In this document: piece by piece, positions 1-9,145 of the stretch
How positions within the stretch are numbered: the stretch's first letter is position 1
Layout: each line of letters opens with the position of its first letter
Notes under the pieces: generated by a model
Database searches by the model: none
What the model was told of the DNA's origin: nothing
The model's input: only the letters and a program-made list of their open reading frames with translations
Program-made: the position numbers and the translations under genes
From: Dinoroseobacter sp049800775
Lineage (GTDB): Bacteria; Pseudomonadota; Alphaproteobacteria; Rhodobacterales; Rhodobacteraceae
DNA length: 64,000 bases
Direction: 5' to 3'
NCBI RefSeq assembly: GCF_049800775.1
Contig: NZ_JBNAFR010000011.1
Coordinates: forward strand, 56,076-120,075

Positions 1-1
1 T

Positions 2-118
2 GCGGAGATTGCAGCACTCCTGGCCTTTCTCGCCGCGCTGGAAGATCCCGTCGCCATTACCGGGCGGCTCGGCGTGCCGGAGACGGTGCCCAGCGGGCTG
101 CCGGTGGCCGCGCCCTGA
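2..118 (+). CDS. C-terminal end of a di-haem cytochrome c peroxidase-like protein (partial)
   Basis: The window opens inside an open frame that gives 38 residues and a TGA at 116-118. The tail contains AALLAFLAAL followed by VPSGLPV. A helix of the type LVAFLxxL and then VPSGLPV is how the di-haem cytochrome c peroxidase/MauG family commonly ends. These are periplasmic haem proteins that reduce peroxide or do related oxidations. No haem-binding CxxCH lies in this fragment, so the call rests on the tail alone. It converges on the CRTAC1-like gene next door, another predicted exported protein. Confidence 0.55.
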   Translation, partial: AEIAALLAFLAALEDPVAITGRLGVPETVPSGLPVAAP

Positions 119-130
119 AAGATCCGCGGC

Positions 131-1624
131 CTAGGGCGCGAGGGGGATTTGCAGGCTCTGGTTCGCGGTCACATCGCGCCGGGCGCGCAGCCTGCCCGTG
201 GCGTCCCGGATCTCGACCAGGGCACGCGTGGCCGGGCCGAGCCCGAAATGCAGGGGCAGGGCGCTACCGCCCGCATGGCCGCCGCCAACCACACGTTGTT
301 GCACCTGCCGTCCCTGATCGGTGATCACCGTCACCTCGGCCCCGACCGCGAAGGGACGGGTCGCGTCGCGCGGATCGATGGCCAGCCAGTTGCCGGTTGC
401 CCGGGTCACATTGCGGTACAATTCCATCGGTGCGCGCCGGTTGACAACCACCAGATCAAGCCGCCCATCCCCGTCGAAATCCGCCAAGGCGGCCCCACGA
501 GACCGCGCGGTCGTCGCGACACCGGCTGCAACCGAGGCCTCGACAAAGCGGCCATCGGCCAGTTGCATCAACAGGTTATTGGGGTCCTTCATGGCGTTGC
601 CGGGCATCTGATCCACATTGCCCTTGGCGAGAAACAGATCCGCGCGCCCGTCATTGTCCACGTCGCCAAACTCCGCATGCCAGCCGGTGGAGGGGCGGCC
701 ATCCTCGCCCAGATGCGGGCGCTGGGCATAGGTCCCTTGCGAGAAGGGGGCCGCGCCATAGGTCCCGTCGGGTTGGGCGATCTGCAAGAGCTGGTCGCCC
801 ATGGAGGTCAGCATCACCTCGTCGCGGCCATCCCCGGTCAGGTCCCGGCTCGCGATCCCCATGCCCCAGAGCGAGACCCGGGGCCAGCCATCCTCCGCGC
901 CGAGAAACCGGTTCTCGGTCAGATCGAACATCTGCTCATACCCGCCGCGCACATAGTAGTGCCGGTCATTCGACAGGCGCAGGGTCATCCGCCCGCGCGC
1001 ATCCCGCGCAGCCAGAGCCGAGAGCGTGCAATAGCCGGGACCGAACCCTTCGCTGTCATAGCCCCCCTCGGGGCGCGGGGTCAGGATCTGGTGGGTGTCG
1101 CACGCCTCGAACGGTCCGTCGGGGTCCGTGCGATCCACGTAGTTGCCGACAAAGAGGGTCGGGTGCCGCGCCCCCTCCAGCCACCAAGCGGTGAAGGCGG
1201 TGCTCCATGCGTCGCCGGGATCGATGCCGAAGGCCTCGGTGGCCTTGCTGAAGGCGCAGTCCGGCCCGCCGCGCAGCACACGGTTCGCGCCCACGCGCAG
1301 CACGAACAGATCCCGCCAGCCATCGCCATCGATATCGAGCGCATAGGCCCCGGTCACGCCGGTCATCTCCGGGATGGGGGCCGGGGCAAACTGCATCTCG
1401 CCCAGGTTCCGCAACAGCCGCGCCGGAGCGGTGCCGCCCGCGGCAAAGATCTCGGGCAGGCCGTCGCGGTTGCAATCAAAGACCGCGACACCCCCGCCGA
1501 CGAAATGCTCCCAGCCGCCGGAATAGATATGCTTGGGCAGGGTGGCGCTGTGATCCTCGAACACCACTTGGGCCAAAACCGCACCGGGGATCAGCAGCGC
1601 GCAGGCCAGAACCGCGTGTTTCAT
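131..1624 (-). CDS. CRTAC1-family exported FG-GAP/VCBS repeat protein with ASPIC/UnbV C-terminus
   Basis: 497 residues starting with a Sec signal peptide (MKHAVLACALLIPGAVLAQ). The body carries calcium-binding-like FG-GAP/VCBS loops of the DxDxDGxxDL type: DCNRDGLPEIF near residue 50, DIDGDGWRDLF near 97, then DLTGDGRDEV, DVDNDGRADLF and DFDGDGRLDLV. The last ~80 residues resemble the ASPIC/UnbV domain that usually ends CRTAC1 proteins. The fold is expected to be a beta-propeller facing the periplasm or outside; no enzyme function can be assigned. Its ATG overlaps the stop of the upstream ROK regulator (ATGA), so the two are probably translationally coupled, an odd pairing of a sugar regulator with an exported repeat protein. 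Confidence 0.8.
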   Translation of the reverse strand: MKHAVLACALLIPGAVLAQVVFEDHSATLPKHIYSGGWEHFVGGGVAVFDCNRDGLPEIFAAGGTAPARLLRNLGEMQFAPAPIPEMTGVTGAYALDIDGDGWRDLFVLRVGANRVLRGGPDCAFSKATEAFGIDPGDAWSTAFTAWWLEGARHPTLFVGNYVDRTDPDGPFEACDTHQILTPRPEGGYDSEGFGPGYCTLSALAARDARGRMTLRLSNDRHYYVRGGYEQMFDLTENRFLGAEDGWPRVSLWGMGIASRDLTGDGRDEVMLTSMGDQLLQIAQPDGTYGAAPFSQGTYAQRPHLGEDGRPSTGWHAEFGDVDNDGRADLFLAKGNVDQMPGNAMKDPNNLLMQLADGRFVEASVAAGVATTARSRGAALADFDGDGRLDLVVVNRRAPMELYRNVTRATGNWLAIDPRDATRPFAVGAEVTVITDQGRQVQQRVVGGGHAGGSALPLHFGLGPATRALVEIRDATGRLRARRDVTANQSLQIPLAP

Positions 1625-2865
1625 CGGTCCCCCAGAAGCGTATCCGTGACCGCCCCCAGCGCCAGCGCCGTCGCGCCGCGGGCCCAGACCTGATCGCCCC
1701 AGGCGTGGATCTCGACCCGCGTGCGGGAGGCGTCCGGGTTCAGGGTCATGTTCTGCATCTCGGCCAGCACCTCTTCGGCATAGAGGTAGTCATAGCGCAT
1801 CCGCGCGCCGCTCAGGATGATCAGCGCGGGATCAAAGAGTTGCACCACATTCGCGAGACCCACGGACAAGAACCGTCCGGCCCGTTGAAAGATTGCGCGC
1901 GCCGCTCCGTTGCCCGCCTTGGCCTGATCGAACAGGCTTTCGAGCATGGCCGCCGTGGTCTGGGCGCTGCGCGGATTGCGATCGAGCGCGGTTGAGGCCT
2001 CGCGCACCAGCGCGTAATCGGCGAGATAGGCTTCGAGACAGCCGCGCTGACCACAGCGACAGAGCGCCCCGTCGAGCTGCACCTTCATGTGACCAAGCTC
2101 CAGCCCCAGCCCCTGCGCGCCCCGAAACAGCCGGTTGTTCAGGACAAGCCCCATACCGACGCCCTGTTCGATGGTGACGACGGCGAAATCCTGACGGGTC
2201 CGACCGGACCCGAACCACAGCTCAGCGAGCGTCAGGACATTCGCGTCATTCTCGAGATAGGTGGGCAGGCCGAACCGCGTTTCCACCAGCTCTTGCAGCG
2301 CATGATCCGCACCAGTCAGGAGCGGGCTCCAGCTGACGATGCCGGTTTCATGGTGCACCGCGCCGGGCAGGCCGATGCCGATGGCCGAAATGTCGGCGCG
2401 TGCGACGGCACTGTCTTTCAGGACCATGTCGATCAGGGCGCCGATCTCGGCCAGCAGCCCTTCGGTGTCATAGCGCGTGGGCTGGCTCGGGCGGCGGGCC
2501 GTGGCCAGCTCGGTCCCCGCGAAATCCGACAGGCTGATCGTGTGCATCTCATCGGAGAGGCGCAGGCCCAGCACATGGCGAGCCTCGGGCACGACAGCGA
2601 GGGACACGGGCGGGCGGCCTCGGCCGCTCTCGCGGGCGGGCGCGGCAATTTCGGTGAGAAAACCGCCCTCGATCAGGTCAGATGTCAGGGTCGTGACCGA
2701 TCCCGGGCTGATGCCAAGGGTGCGGGCGACATCCATGCGCGAGGCGTGCCCGGCGGCGCGCACATGCTCAAAAACCTGCTGGCGCAAGGGCTTAGCGTGT
2801 TGTCCAGTGTCGGGAAAGCTCGGTCCGCATCCCGAAGAATCGGCAGGCCCAGCATCATCGCGCAT
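1621..2865 (-). CDS. ROK-family transcriptional regulator of the xylose operon (XylR-like)
   Basis: 414 residues. A winged-helix segment lies at about residues 25-80 (RMDVARTLGISPGSVTTLTSDLIEGGFL). It is followed by a ROK sugar-kinase-like domain with the zinc motif CRCGQRGCLE and the preceding GLELGHMKV. ROK regulators of this build are sugar-responsive repressors, such as XylR and NagC/Mlc. It is transcribed divergently from xylF, with 211 bases between the two starts. An inverted repeat overlapping the xylF -35 box is the likely target. Repression of xylFHGBA relieved by xylose is inferred from context. Confidence 0.85.
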   Translation of the reverse strand: MRDDAGPADSSGCGPSFPDTGQHAKPLRQQVFEHVRAAGHASRMDVARTLGISPGSVTTLTSDLIEGGFLTEIAAPARESGRGRPPVSLAVVPEARHVLGLRLSDEMHTISLSDFAGTELATARRPSQPTRYDTEGLLAEIGALIDMVLKDSAVARADISAIGIGLPGAVHHETGIVSWSPLLTGADHALQELVETRFGLPTYLENDANVLTLAELWFGSGRTRQDFAVVTIEQGVGMGLVLNNRLFRGAQGLGLELGHMKVQLDGALCRCGQRGCLEAYLADYALVREASTALDRNPRSAQTTAAMLESLFDQAKAGNGAARAIFQRAGRFLSVGLANVVQLFDPALIILSGARMRYDYLYAEEVLAEMQNMTLNPDASRTRVEIHAWGDQVWARGATALALGAVTDTLLGDR

Positions 2866-2972
2866 TATTTCTCTCCCTGAATTTTATATTCGGCCAAACC
2901 CCCTCATATTCTACCGTCGAGTGTAAATCTGGCGTTATTTATGGGTGTATGACGCATATTTTTTCATCGGAA

Positions 2973-2989
2973 GTCAAATTTATTTTGAC
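2973..2989. promoter_or_regulatory. Candidate ROK-regulator operator upstream of xylF
   Basis: Perfect 6-bp inverted repeat GTCAAA-TTTAT-TTTGAC. Its right arm overlaps the xylF -35 hexamer, so a protein bound here would block RNA polymerase. It lies in the divergent space between the ROK gene and xylF. Assignment to the ROK protein is inference from position. Confidence 0.5.
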
Positions 2990-3012
2990 AGCCGAAATAA
3001 TTTTTGTATGAG
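2985..3012 (+). promoter_or_regulatory. Sigma-70-type promoter of xylFHGBA
   Basis: TTGACA at 2985-2990, a 16-base spacer and TATGAG at 3007-3012. This is about 65 bases upstream of the xylF ATG, which has a strong GGGAGG ribosome-binding site. The -35 matches consensus; the -10 has the TAT start. Confidence 0.6.
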
Positions 3013-3076
3013 TCGAGATGTAAGGGGCGGAGGACCCCGGTGCCTGATCTCAGGCATTCCAACTTGGGAGGTTTGA

Positions 3077-4108
3077 ATGCGCAAAGCATTTCTCGCGGCT
3101 GCCGTGCTGGCAGCTGGTTTCACAACAACTGTCTATGCAGGTAGCCACAGCATCACCGTTGGGGTGAGCTGGTCCAATTTTCAGGAAGAGCGCTGGAAAA
3201 CAGACGAAGCCGCCATCAAGGGCGCGCTGGATGCAGCCGGGGCCACGTATGTGTCTTCGGACGCGCAGTCGTCTTCGGCCAAGCAGCTGTCGGATGTGGA
3301 AAGCCTGATCGCACAGGGCGTTGATGCCCTGATCATCCTGGCTCAGGACAGCCAGGCGATTGGCCCGGCCGTGCAGGCCGCAGCGGATGAGGGGATCCCG
3401 GTGGTGGGGTATGACCGCCTGATCGAGGATCCGCGCGCCTTCTACCTGACCTTTGACAATGTCGAAGTGGGCCGGATGCAGGCCCGCGCCGTGCTCGAGG
3501 CCCAGCCCGAGGGCAACTATGTGATGATCAAGGGCTCCCCCACCGACCCGAACGCGGATTTCCTGCGCGGCGGTCAGCAGGAAGTCATTCAGGACGCCGT
3601 GGATGCGGGCAAGATCAACATCGTGGGCGAGGCCTATACCGATGGCTGGCTGCCGGCGAACGCGCAGCGCAACATGGAACAGATCCTGACGGCGCAAGAC
3701 AACAATGTCGACGCGGTCATCGCCTCCAATGACGGCACCGCGGGCGGTGTGGTCGCGGCGCTGACAGCCCAGGGCATGGAAGGCATCCCGGTCTCCGGTC
3801 AGGACGGCGACCACGCTGCTCTGAACCGCGTGGCGCTGGGCACCCAGACCGTGTCCGTGTGGAAAGACGCCCGGGATCTGGGCCGTGCCGCAGGCGAGAT
3901 CGCCGTGGCTCTGGCCGGTGGTGCGGCCATGGCGGATGTCGATGGGGCACAGTCCTGGACCTCCCCCGGTGGCACCGAGCTGACCGCGCGCTTCCTTGCG
4001 CCAGTGCCGGTGACGGCCGCCAACCTGTCCGCTGTCGTGGACGCGGGCTGGATTGCCCAGGACAAGCTCTGCCAAGGCGTGACCAACGGTCCTGCGCCCT
4101 GCAACTGA
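3077..4108 (+). CDS. xylF: D-xylose ABC transporter, periplasmic substrate-binding protein
   Basis: 343 residues with a clear Sec signal peptide (MRKAFLAAAVLAAGFTTTVYA). The mature part is a type 1 periplasmic binding protein: it opens with ITVGVSWSNFQEERW, contains a DALIILAQDSQAIGPAV segment, and has SNDGTAGGVVAAL and VSGQDGDHAAL near the C-terminus, as in XylF. It binds xylose in the periplasm and delivers it to XylH. It is the first gene of a five-gene operon (xylF-xylH-xylG-xylB-xylA) whose last two genes are xylose catabolic enzymes, which makes the substrate assignment strong. Confidence 0.92.
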   Translation: MRKAFLAAAVLAAGFTTTVYAGSHSITVGVSWSNFQEERWKTDEAAIKGALDAAGATYVSSDAQSSSAKQLSDVESLIAQGVDALIILAQDSQAIGPAVQAAADEGIPVVGYDRLIEDPRAFYLTFDNVEVGRMQARAVLEAQPEGNYVMIKGSPTDPNADFLRGGQQEVIQDAVDAGKINIVGEAYTDGWLPANAQRNMEQILTAQDNNVDAVIASNDGTAGGVVAALTAQGMEGIPVSGQDGDHAALNRVALGTQTVSVWKDARDLGRAAGEIAVALAGGAAMADVDGAQSWTSPGGTELTARFLAPVPVTAANLSAVVDAGWIAQDKLCQGVTNGPAPCN

Positions 4109-4151
4109 TCGTTTCGCGATCCGGCCCCGGTGCACCAGACGCATCGGGGCC
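4107..4151 (+). other. Paired intercistronic hairpins between xylF and xylH
   Basis: Two inverted repeats lie directly after the xylF stop: GATCG-TTTCG-CGATC at 4107-4121, and GGCCCCG at 4123-4129 with CGGGGCC at 4145-4151. No T-run follows. Stem-loops here commonly stabilise the upstream mRNA or partly stop transcription, so that binding protein outnumbers permease; that role is inferred. Confidence 0.5.
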
Positions 4152-4227
4152 ACCCCACACTCACCCACTTTTTCGAATTACGACGTCATCCAGCCCCGTG
4201 TTGCACGGGAGAGAGGGATCTTGAGCC

Positions 4228-5535
4228 ATGTCTGACGCAGCCTCGTCCAAGACCGACGGACTCCCCACCAAAGAAAAACGTAGCTTTATCCAGACTCTTG
4301 AGGTCGACACCCGCCTGCTCGGGATGATCGGTGCCTTTGTCGTGGTCTGCCTTGTTTTCAATGTATTGACCGATGGGCGCTTTCTGACGGCCCGCAACAT
4401 TTTCAACCTGTCGATCCAGACGGTCAGCGTGGCGATCATGGCCACGGGGATGGTCTTCATCATCGTCACCCGCCATATCGACCTCGCGGTCGGGGCGTTG
4501 CTCGCAACCTGCTCGGCGGCCATGGCCATGACCCAGACCGCCATTCTGCCCGAGGTCTTCGGGCTCGAGCTGGGCCACCCGCTGATCCCGTGGATCGCCA
4601 TGCTGGTCGGCGTGGCCGTAGGCACCGCGATCGGCGCGTTTCAGGGCTATCTCGTGGGGTATCTGATGATCCCCGCCTTCATCGTCACCCTTGGGGGCCT
4701 CCTGATCTGGCGCAACGTGGCGTGGTACATGACCAATGGTCAGACCATCGGCCCGCTCGACCCGACCTTCATGACGCTCGGCGGCATCAACGGCACGCTT
4801 GGCGCGACCATGAGCTGGGTCGTTGGCCTTCTCGCGGTGGCGGCGGCCTGCTGGGCGCTATGGTCCGCGCGGCGCAACAAGATCTCCCATGGCGCACCGG
4901 TCAAGCCGGTCTGGGCCGAGTATACGGTGATGGGTGTCGTTTCGGTTGCGATCCTAGGCTTCGTGGCCATCCTGAACAGCTATCAGATCCCCGCCGCCCG
5001 CCTGCGGCGCCAGTTCGCCGCCGCCGGTGAGGAGATGCCCGAAGGCTTCACCGCCGTCTATGGCATCCCGTTCTCGGTGCTTTTGCTGATCGCGGTCGCC
5101 GTGGCCATGACCATCATCGCCAAGAAGACCCGCTTCGGGCGCTATATCTTCGCAACCGGTGGCAACCCGGACGCGGCCGAGCTGTCGGGGGTGAACACCC
5201 GCATGCTGACGGTCAAGGTCTTTGCCCTGATGGGTGCACTCTGCGCGATCTCGGCCATCGTGGCCTCGGCGCGCCTGACCAATCACTCCAACGATATCGG
5301 CACGCTCGACGAGCTGCGGGTGATCGCGGCGGCAGTGATCGGCGGTACAGCTCTGGCCGGGGGGATCGGGACGATCTATGGCGCGATCCTTGGGGCGTTG
5401 ATCATGCAATCCCTGCAATCGGGGATGGCCATGGTGGGCGTGGATGCGCCTTTGCAAAACATGGTGGTGGGCACGGTTCTCGTGGCCGCAGTCCTCATCG
5501 ACATCATCTATCGCAAGCGGATCGGAGCCAAGTGA
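4228..5535 (+). CDS. xylH: D-xylose ABC transporter permease
   Basis: 435 residues, very hydrophobic, of the BPD_transp_2 (ribose/xylose permease) type with about ten membrane segments. Family-like parts include IDLAVGALLATCSA early on and GGTALAGGIGTIYGAILGALI near the C-terminus. The soluble, charged N-terminus (about 30 residues) precedes the first membrane segment. It forms the inner-membrane channel for XylF-delivered xylose, driven by the ATPase encoded immediately downstream; its stop overlaps that gene's start. Confidence 0.9.
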   Translation: MSDAASSKTDGLPTKEKRSFIQTLEVDTRLLGMIGAFVVVCLVFNVLTDGRFLTARNIFNLSIQTVSVAIMATGMVFIIVTRHIDLAVGALLATCSAAMAMTQTAILPEVFGLELGHPLIPWIAMLVGVAVGTAIGAFQGYLVGYLMIPAFIVTLGGLLIWRNVAWYMTNGQTIGPLDPTFMTLGGINGTLGATMSWVVGLLAVAAACWALWSARRNKISHGAPVKPVWAEYTVMGVVSVAILGFVAILNSYQIPAARLRRQFAAAGEEMPEGFTAVYGIPFSVLLLIAVAVAMTIIAKKTRFGRYIFATGGNPDAAELSGVNTRMLTVKVFALMGALCAISAIVASARLTNHSNDIGTLDELRVIAAAVIGGTALAGGIGTIYGAILGALIMQSLQSGMAMVGVDAPLQNMVVGTVLVAAVLIDIIYRKRIGAK

Positions 5536-6287
5536 TGACCACTCCTCTCGTAGAACTGGACGATATCTCCATTTCCTTCGGCGGCATCCGGGCTGTGGAT
5601 GGCGTTTCCATGGACCTCTATCCCGGCGAGGTGGTCGGACTTCTGGGCCATAACGGGGCCGGCAAGTCCACGCTGATCAAGATCCTCGCGGGGGCCTACA
5701 AGAAAAGCGGCGGCGAGATCCGGATCGAAGGCGAAGTGGCCGAGATCAACTCCCCCCGGGATGCGCGGCGCTACAATATCGAGACGATCTACCAGACGCT
5801 GGCGCTGGCGGATAATCTCGATGCGGCCTCGAACCTGTTTCTCGGGCGCGAGCTGACCACGCCGCTGGGCTTTGTGGATGACACGAAGATGGAGGCCGAG
5901 ACGCGCAAGATCATGAAGCGTCTCACCCCCAACTTCCAGAAGCACGGCGAGCCGGTCTCGGCGCTGTCGGGCGGTCAGCGGCAATCGGTGGCCATCGCGC
6001 GGGCGGTCTATTTCAACGCCAAGATCCTGATCATGGACGAGCCCACGGCGGCGCTGGGGGTGCATGAGACCCAGATGGTTGCGGACCTGATCAAGGAGCT
6101 CAAGGCCCAGGGCCTCGGGATCTTCCTGATCTCCCATGACACGCGCGAAATGCTCGAGCTGTGTGACCGGGTCTCGGTCATGAAGAACGGCAAGCTTGTC
6201 GGGACCGAACGGGTCGAGGATGTGACCGAGGATGACATCCTGTCGATGATCATTCTTGGCAAGAACCCGAGAGAGGCGGCAGCCTGA
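5535..6287 (+). CDS. xylG: Xylose ABC transporter ATP-binding protein (single ATPase domain)
   Basis: About 250 residues. Walker A GHNGAGKST is near residue 38, the signature LSGGQRQSVAIARA near 137 and Walker B ILIMDEPTAALG near 160. I take the ATG at 5535 in a TGATG overlap with the xylH stop; a GTG at 5532 is possible. Enterobacterial XylG has two fused ATPase domains (about 510 residues); this is a one-domain version and would act as a homodimer. The gene's place between xylH and xylB supports the sugar role. Confidence 0.85.
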   Translation: MTTPLVELDDISISFGGIRAVDGVSMDLYPGEVVGLLGHNGAGKSTLIKILAGAYKKSGGEIRIEGEVAEINSPRDARRYNIETIYQTLALADNLDAASNLFLGRELTTPLGFVDDTKMEAETRKIMKRLTPNFQKHGEPVSALSGGQRQSVAIARAVYFNAKILIMDEPTAALGVHETQMVADLIKELKAQGLGIFLISHDTREMLELCDRVSVMKNGKLVGTERVEDVTEDDILSMIILGKNPREAAA

Positions 6288-7729
6288 TGTATCTCGGCCT
6301 TGATCTCGGAACCTCCGGCCTCAAGGCTCTGCTGATCGACGATACTCAGGCGGTGGTGGCGGAAGCCACTGCCGCCCTGACCGTCTCAAGGCCCCATCCG
6401 GGCTGGTCCGAGCAGCTGCCCTGCGACTGGTTGAAAGCCACCGAAGAGGCGATGGCGGCCCTTGCGGGGCAGGCGGATCTGTCTGCCGTGAAGGCCATCG
6501 GGCTCTCGGGGCAGATGCATGGGGCGACCTTGCTCGATGCGGCCCATGAAGTGCTGCGCCCCTGTATCCTCTGGAACGACACGCGCGCCGCCGATGAGGC
6601 CGCGGTCATGGATGCGACCCCGGCCTTTCGCAAGCTGACCGGCAATATCGTCTTTCCGGGCTTCACCGCGCCGAAACTGGCTTGGGTGAAAGCCCATGAG
6701 CCAGAAGTGTTTGCCCGCACGGCACTGGTGCTGCTGCCCAAGGATTACCTGCGGCTCTGGCTGACGGGCGAGGCCGTGGCCGAGATGTCCGATGCGGCCG
6801 GGACCTCGTGGCTCGACACTGGCGCGCGGGACTGGTCCGATGCGCTGCTCGAGGCTACGGATCTGGGTCGGGATCATATGCCCCGGCTGGTCGAGGGCTC
6901 GGAGGTGTCGGGCACCCTGCGCGACAGCCTCGCCGAGGCCTGGGGCCTGCCCAAGGGCATTCCCGTGGCTGGCGGAGGCGGCGACAATGCCGCCTCGGGC
7001 ATCGGCATGGGCGTGGTGCAGGGGGGCGACGGGTTCGTGTCGCTGGGCACGTCCGGCGTGCTCTTTGCCGCCTGCGATTCCTATGCGCCGGACCCGGCCA
7101 CGGCGGTGCACACGTTCTGTCATGCGCTGCCCGAGACATGGCACCAGATGGGCGTGATCCTGTCGGCGACGGATTCCCTGAACTGGTTCGCCCAAGCCTG
7201 CGGGACAGATGCGGCACGTCTGACGGCGGATCTCGGTGCCGTGCAAGCCCCCGGGCGCACGGTCTTCCTGCCCTATCTCGGCGGTGAGCGGACCCCCCAT
7301 AACGACGCGGCCATCCGCGGCGCCTTTGCCCGGATCGACCATTCCGCGGATCGCGACGCCATGACCCGCGCCGTGCTCGAAGGCGTGGCCTTCGCGGTTC
7401 GGGACTGCTTCGATGCGCTCTCGGCCACGGGCACCCGGCTTGACCGGCTCACGGCGGTGGGGGGCGGCGCGCGGTCCGACTACTGGGTGCAGACCATCGC
7501 AACCCTTTTGCGCATTCCCATCGACCTGCCCGTGGCAGGGGATTTCGGCGGTGCCTTCGGGGCCGCACGGCTCGGCATGATGGCGGCCACGGGGCAGGGC
7601 GCGTCCCTCGCCACCCGGCCACCCATCGCCCGCAGCATCGACCCACTTCCGGACCTCGCGGACGCGTTCGACGAGGCCCATCGCACCTATCGTGCAACCT
7701 ACAAGGCTCTGAAAGGATTGGACACATGA
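6287..7729 (+). CDS. xylB: Xylulokinase
   Basis: 480 residues of the FGGY carbohydrate kinase family. It starts MYLGLDLGTSGLKALLID (phosphate-1 motif), has SGQMHGATLLD and WNDTRAADE as in xylulokinases, and VAGGGGDNAASGIGMG plus LSATDSLNWFAQACG in the C-terminal domain. It phosphorylates D-xylulose made by xylose isomerase to xylulose 5-phosphate, which enters the pentose phosphate pathway. It overlaps the xylG stop and its own stop overlaps the xylA ATG, so expression is tightly coupled. Confidence 0.93.
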   Translation: MYLGLDLGTSGLKALLIDDTQAVVAEATAALTVSRPHPGWSEQLPCDWLKATEEAMAALAGQADLSAVKAIGLSGQMHGATLLDAAHEVLRPCILWNDTRAADEAAVMDATPAFRKLTGNIVFPGFTAPKLAWVKAHEPEVFARTALVLLPKDYLRLWLTGEAVAEMSDAAGTSWLDTGARDWSDALLEATDLGRDHMPRLVEGSEVSGTLRDSLAEAWGLPKGIPVAGGGGDNAASGIGMGVVQGGDGFVSLGTSGVLFAACDSYAPDPATAVHTFCHALPETWHQMGVILSATDSLNWFAQACGTDAARLTADLGAVQAPGRTVFLPYLGGERTPHNDAAIRGAFARIDHSADRDAMTRAVLEGVAFAVRDCFDALSATGTRLDRLTAVGGGARSDYWVQTIATLLRIPIDLPVAGDFGGAFGAARLGMMAATGQGASLATRPPIARSIDPLPDLADAFDEAHRTYRATYKALKGLDT

Positions 7730-9030
7730 GCGATTTCTTCGCGGGCATTCCCGCCGTCACCTATGAAGGGCCCGACAGCAGCAGCGACTTCGCCTTTCGC
7801 CACTACAACCCCGACGAGATCGTCATGGGCAAACGGATGGAGGATCACCTGCGCTTCGCTGTCGCCTGGTGGCACAGCTTCGCCTGGGAAGGCGGCGACC
7901 CGTTTGGCGGGCAGACCTTTGACCGCCCCTGGTTCGGCCCGACCCTCGATCACGCCAAGATCAAGGCCGATGCGGCCTTCGAGATGTTCCGCATCCTGAA
8001 CGCGCCCTTCTATTGCTTCCACGACGCGGATATCCGCCCCGAGGGCGCGAGCTTTGCCGAGACCACCGCCAATCTCGAGGCGATGGTCGATTACCTCGGC
8101 GCCAAGATGGAAGGCTCGAAAACCAAGCTCCTCTGGGGGACTGCGAACCTTTTCTCCCACCGGCGCTACATGGCCGGGGCGGCGACCAACCCGGATCCTG
8201 AGGTCTTTGCTTATGCGGCGGCCACGATCAAAACCTGCATGGATGCGACCCACAAGCTGGGGGGCGCGAACTATGTGCTCTGGGGCGGGCGCGAAGGCTA
8301 TGAGACCCTTCTGAACACCGATCTGGGGCGCGAGCGCGAGCAGGCGGGCCGGATGCTCCAGATGGTGGTGGACTACAAGCACAAGATCGGCTTCGAGGGT
8401 ACGATCCTACTGGAACCGAAGCCGCAGGAACCCACCAAGCACCAGTATGATTACGACGTGGCCACGGTCTATGGCTTCCTCAGCGAGTTCGACCTGCTGG
8501 ACGATGTGAAGATGAATATCGAGCAGGGCCATGCGATCCTCGCCGGACACTCGTTTGAGCATGAACTGGCATTGGCGCGGGAGTTCGAGATCCTCGGTTC
8601 CATCGATATGAACCGCAATGACTATCAGTCGGGCTGGGACACGGATCAGTTCCCCAACAACGTCCCGGAAGTGGCGCTGGCCTATTACGAGGTGCTGCGT
8701 GCGGGCGGGTTCACCACCGGTGGCACCAATTTCGATTCCAAGCTGCGCCGCCAATCCCTCGACCCCGAGGACCTGATCGCCGGCCATGTGGCGGCCATGG
8801 ATGTCTGCGCGGCGGGCCTGAAGGCGGCGGCGCGGATGCTGGAGGATGGCGAGCTCGAACGGCGTCGCGACGCCCGCTACGCAGGCTGGGCCGGGCCCAT
8901 GGGCGAGGATCTGCTCTTCCGCAGCTCGCTGGAAGCGTGCCATGACCACGTGGTCTCCAACGGGCTGAACCCCGAACCCCGCTCGGGGCAGCAGGAACGA
9001 CTGGAGGCGCTGGTCGCCCGCTACCTGTAA
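7726..9030 (+). CDS. xylA: Xylose isomerase
   Basis: 434 residues, the usual length of class II xylose isomerases. Recognisable parts are FAVAWWHSFAWEGGDPFGG, FYCFHDADIRPEG (catalytic His), LWGGREGYETLLNTD and GSIDMNRNDYQSGWDTDQFP (metal ligands). It converts D-xylose to D-xylulose using divalent metal ions. Last gene of the operon; a hairpin with a T-run follows 13 bases after the stop. Confidence 0.95.
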   Translation: MSDFFAGIPAVTYEGPDSSSDFAFRHYNPDEIVMGKRMEDHLRFAVAWWHSFAWEGGDPFGGQTFDRPWFGPTLDHAKIKADAAFEMFRILNAPFYCFHDADIRPEGASFAETTANLEAMVDYLGAKMEGSKTKLLWGTANLFSHRRYMAGAATNPDPEVFAYAAATIKTCMDATHKLGGANYVLWGGREGYETLLNTDLGREREQAGRMLQMVVDYKHKIGFEGTILLEPKPQEPTKHQYDYDVATVYGFLSEFDLLDDVKMNIEQGHAILAGHSFEHELALAREFEILGSIDMNRNDYQSGWDTDQFPNNVPEVALAYYEVLRAGGFTTGGTNFDSKLRRQSLDPEDLIAGHVAAMDVCAAGLKAAARMLEDGELERRRDARYAGWAGPMGEDLLFRSSLEACHDHVVSNGLNPEPRSGQQERLEALVARYL

Positions 9031-9043
9031 CAAGGGATTGTAG

Positions 9044-9069
9044 CGGCCAGCGAAACAGCTGGCCGTTTT
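9044..9069 (+). terminator. Rho-independent terminator of the xylose operon
   Basis: CGGCCAGC (9044-9051), a 6-base loop, GCTGGCCG (9058-9065), then TTTT. It sits 13 bases after the xylA stop. Confidence 0.85.
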
Positions 9070-9145
9070 CCTTGACTGAACTCGGGGGGACCTCTTACGA
9101 AATCCCAATACACTGAAGTTTTGTAACAGTAACAGGAGTATTCCA

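Noticed and set aside
149..1693. 514-codon plus-strand ORF opposite the CRTAC1-like gene
   Set aside because: High GC makes long antisense frames common; the product shows no domain, and the minus strand has a signal peptide and FG-GAP repeats.
2866..3076. A riboswitch upstream of xylF
   Set aside because: The leader after the -10 box is about 60 bases with no strong nested stems; the promoter/operator layout explains the region.
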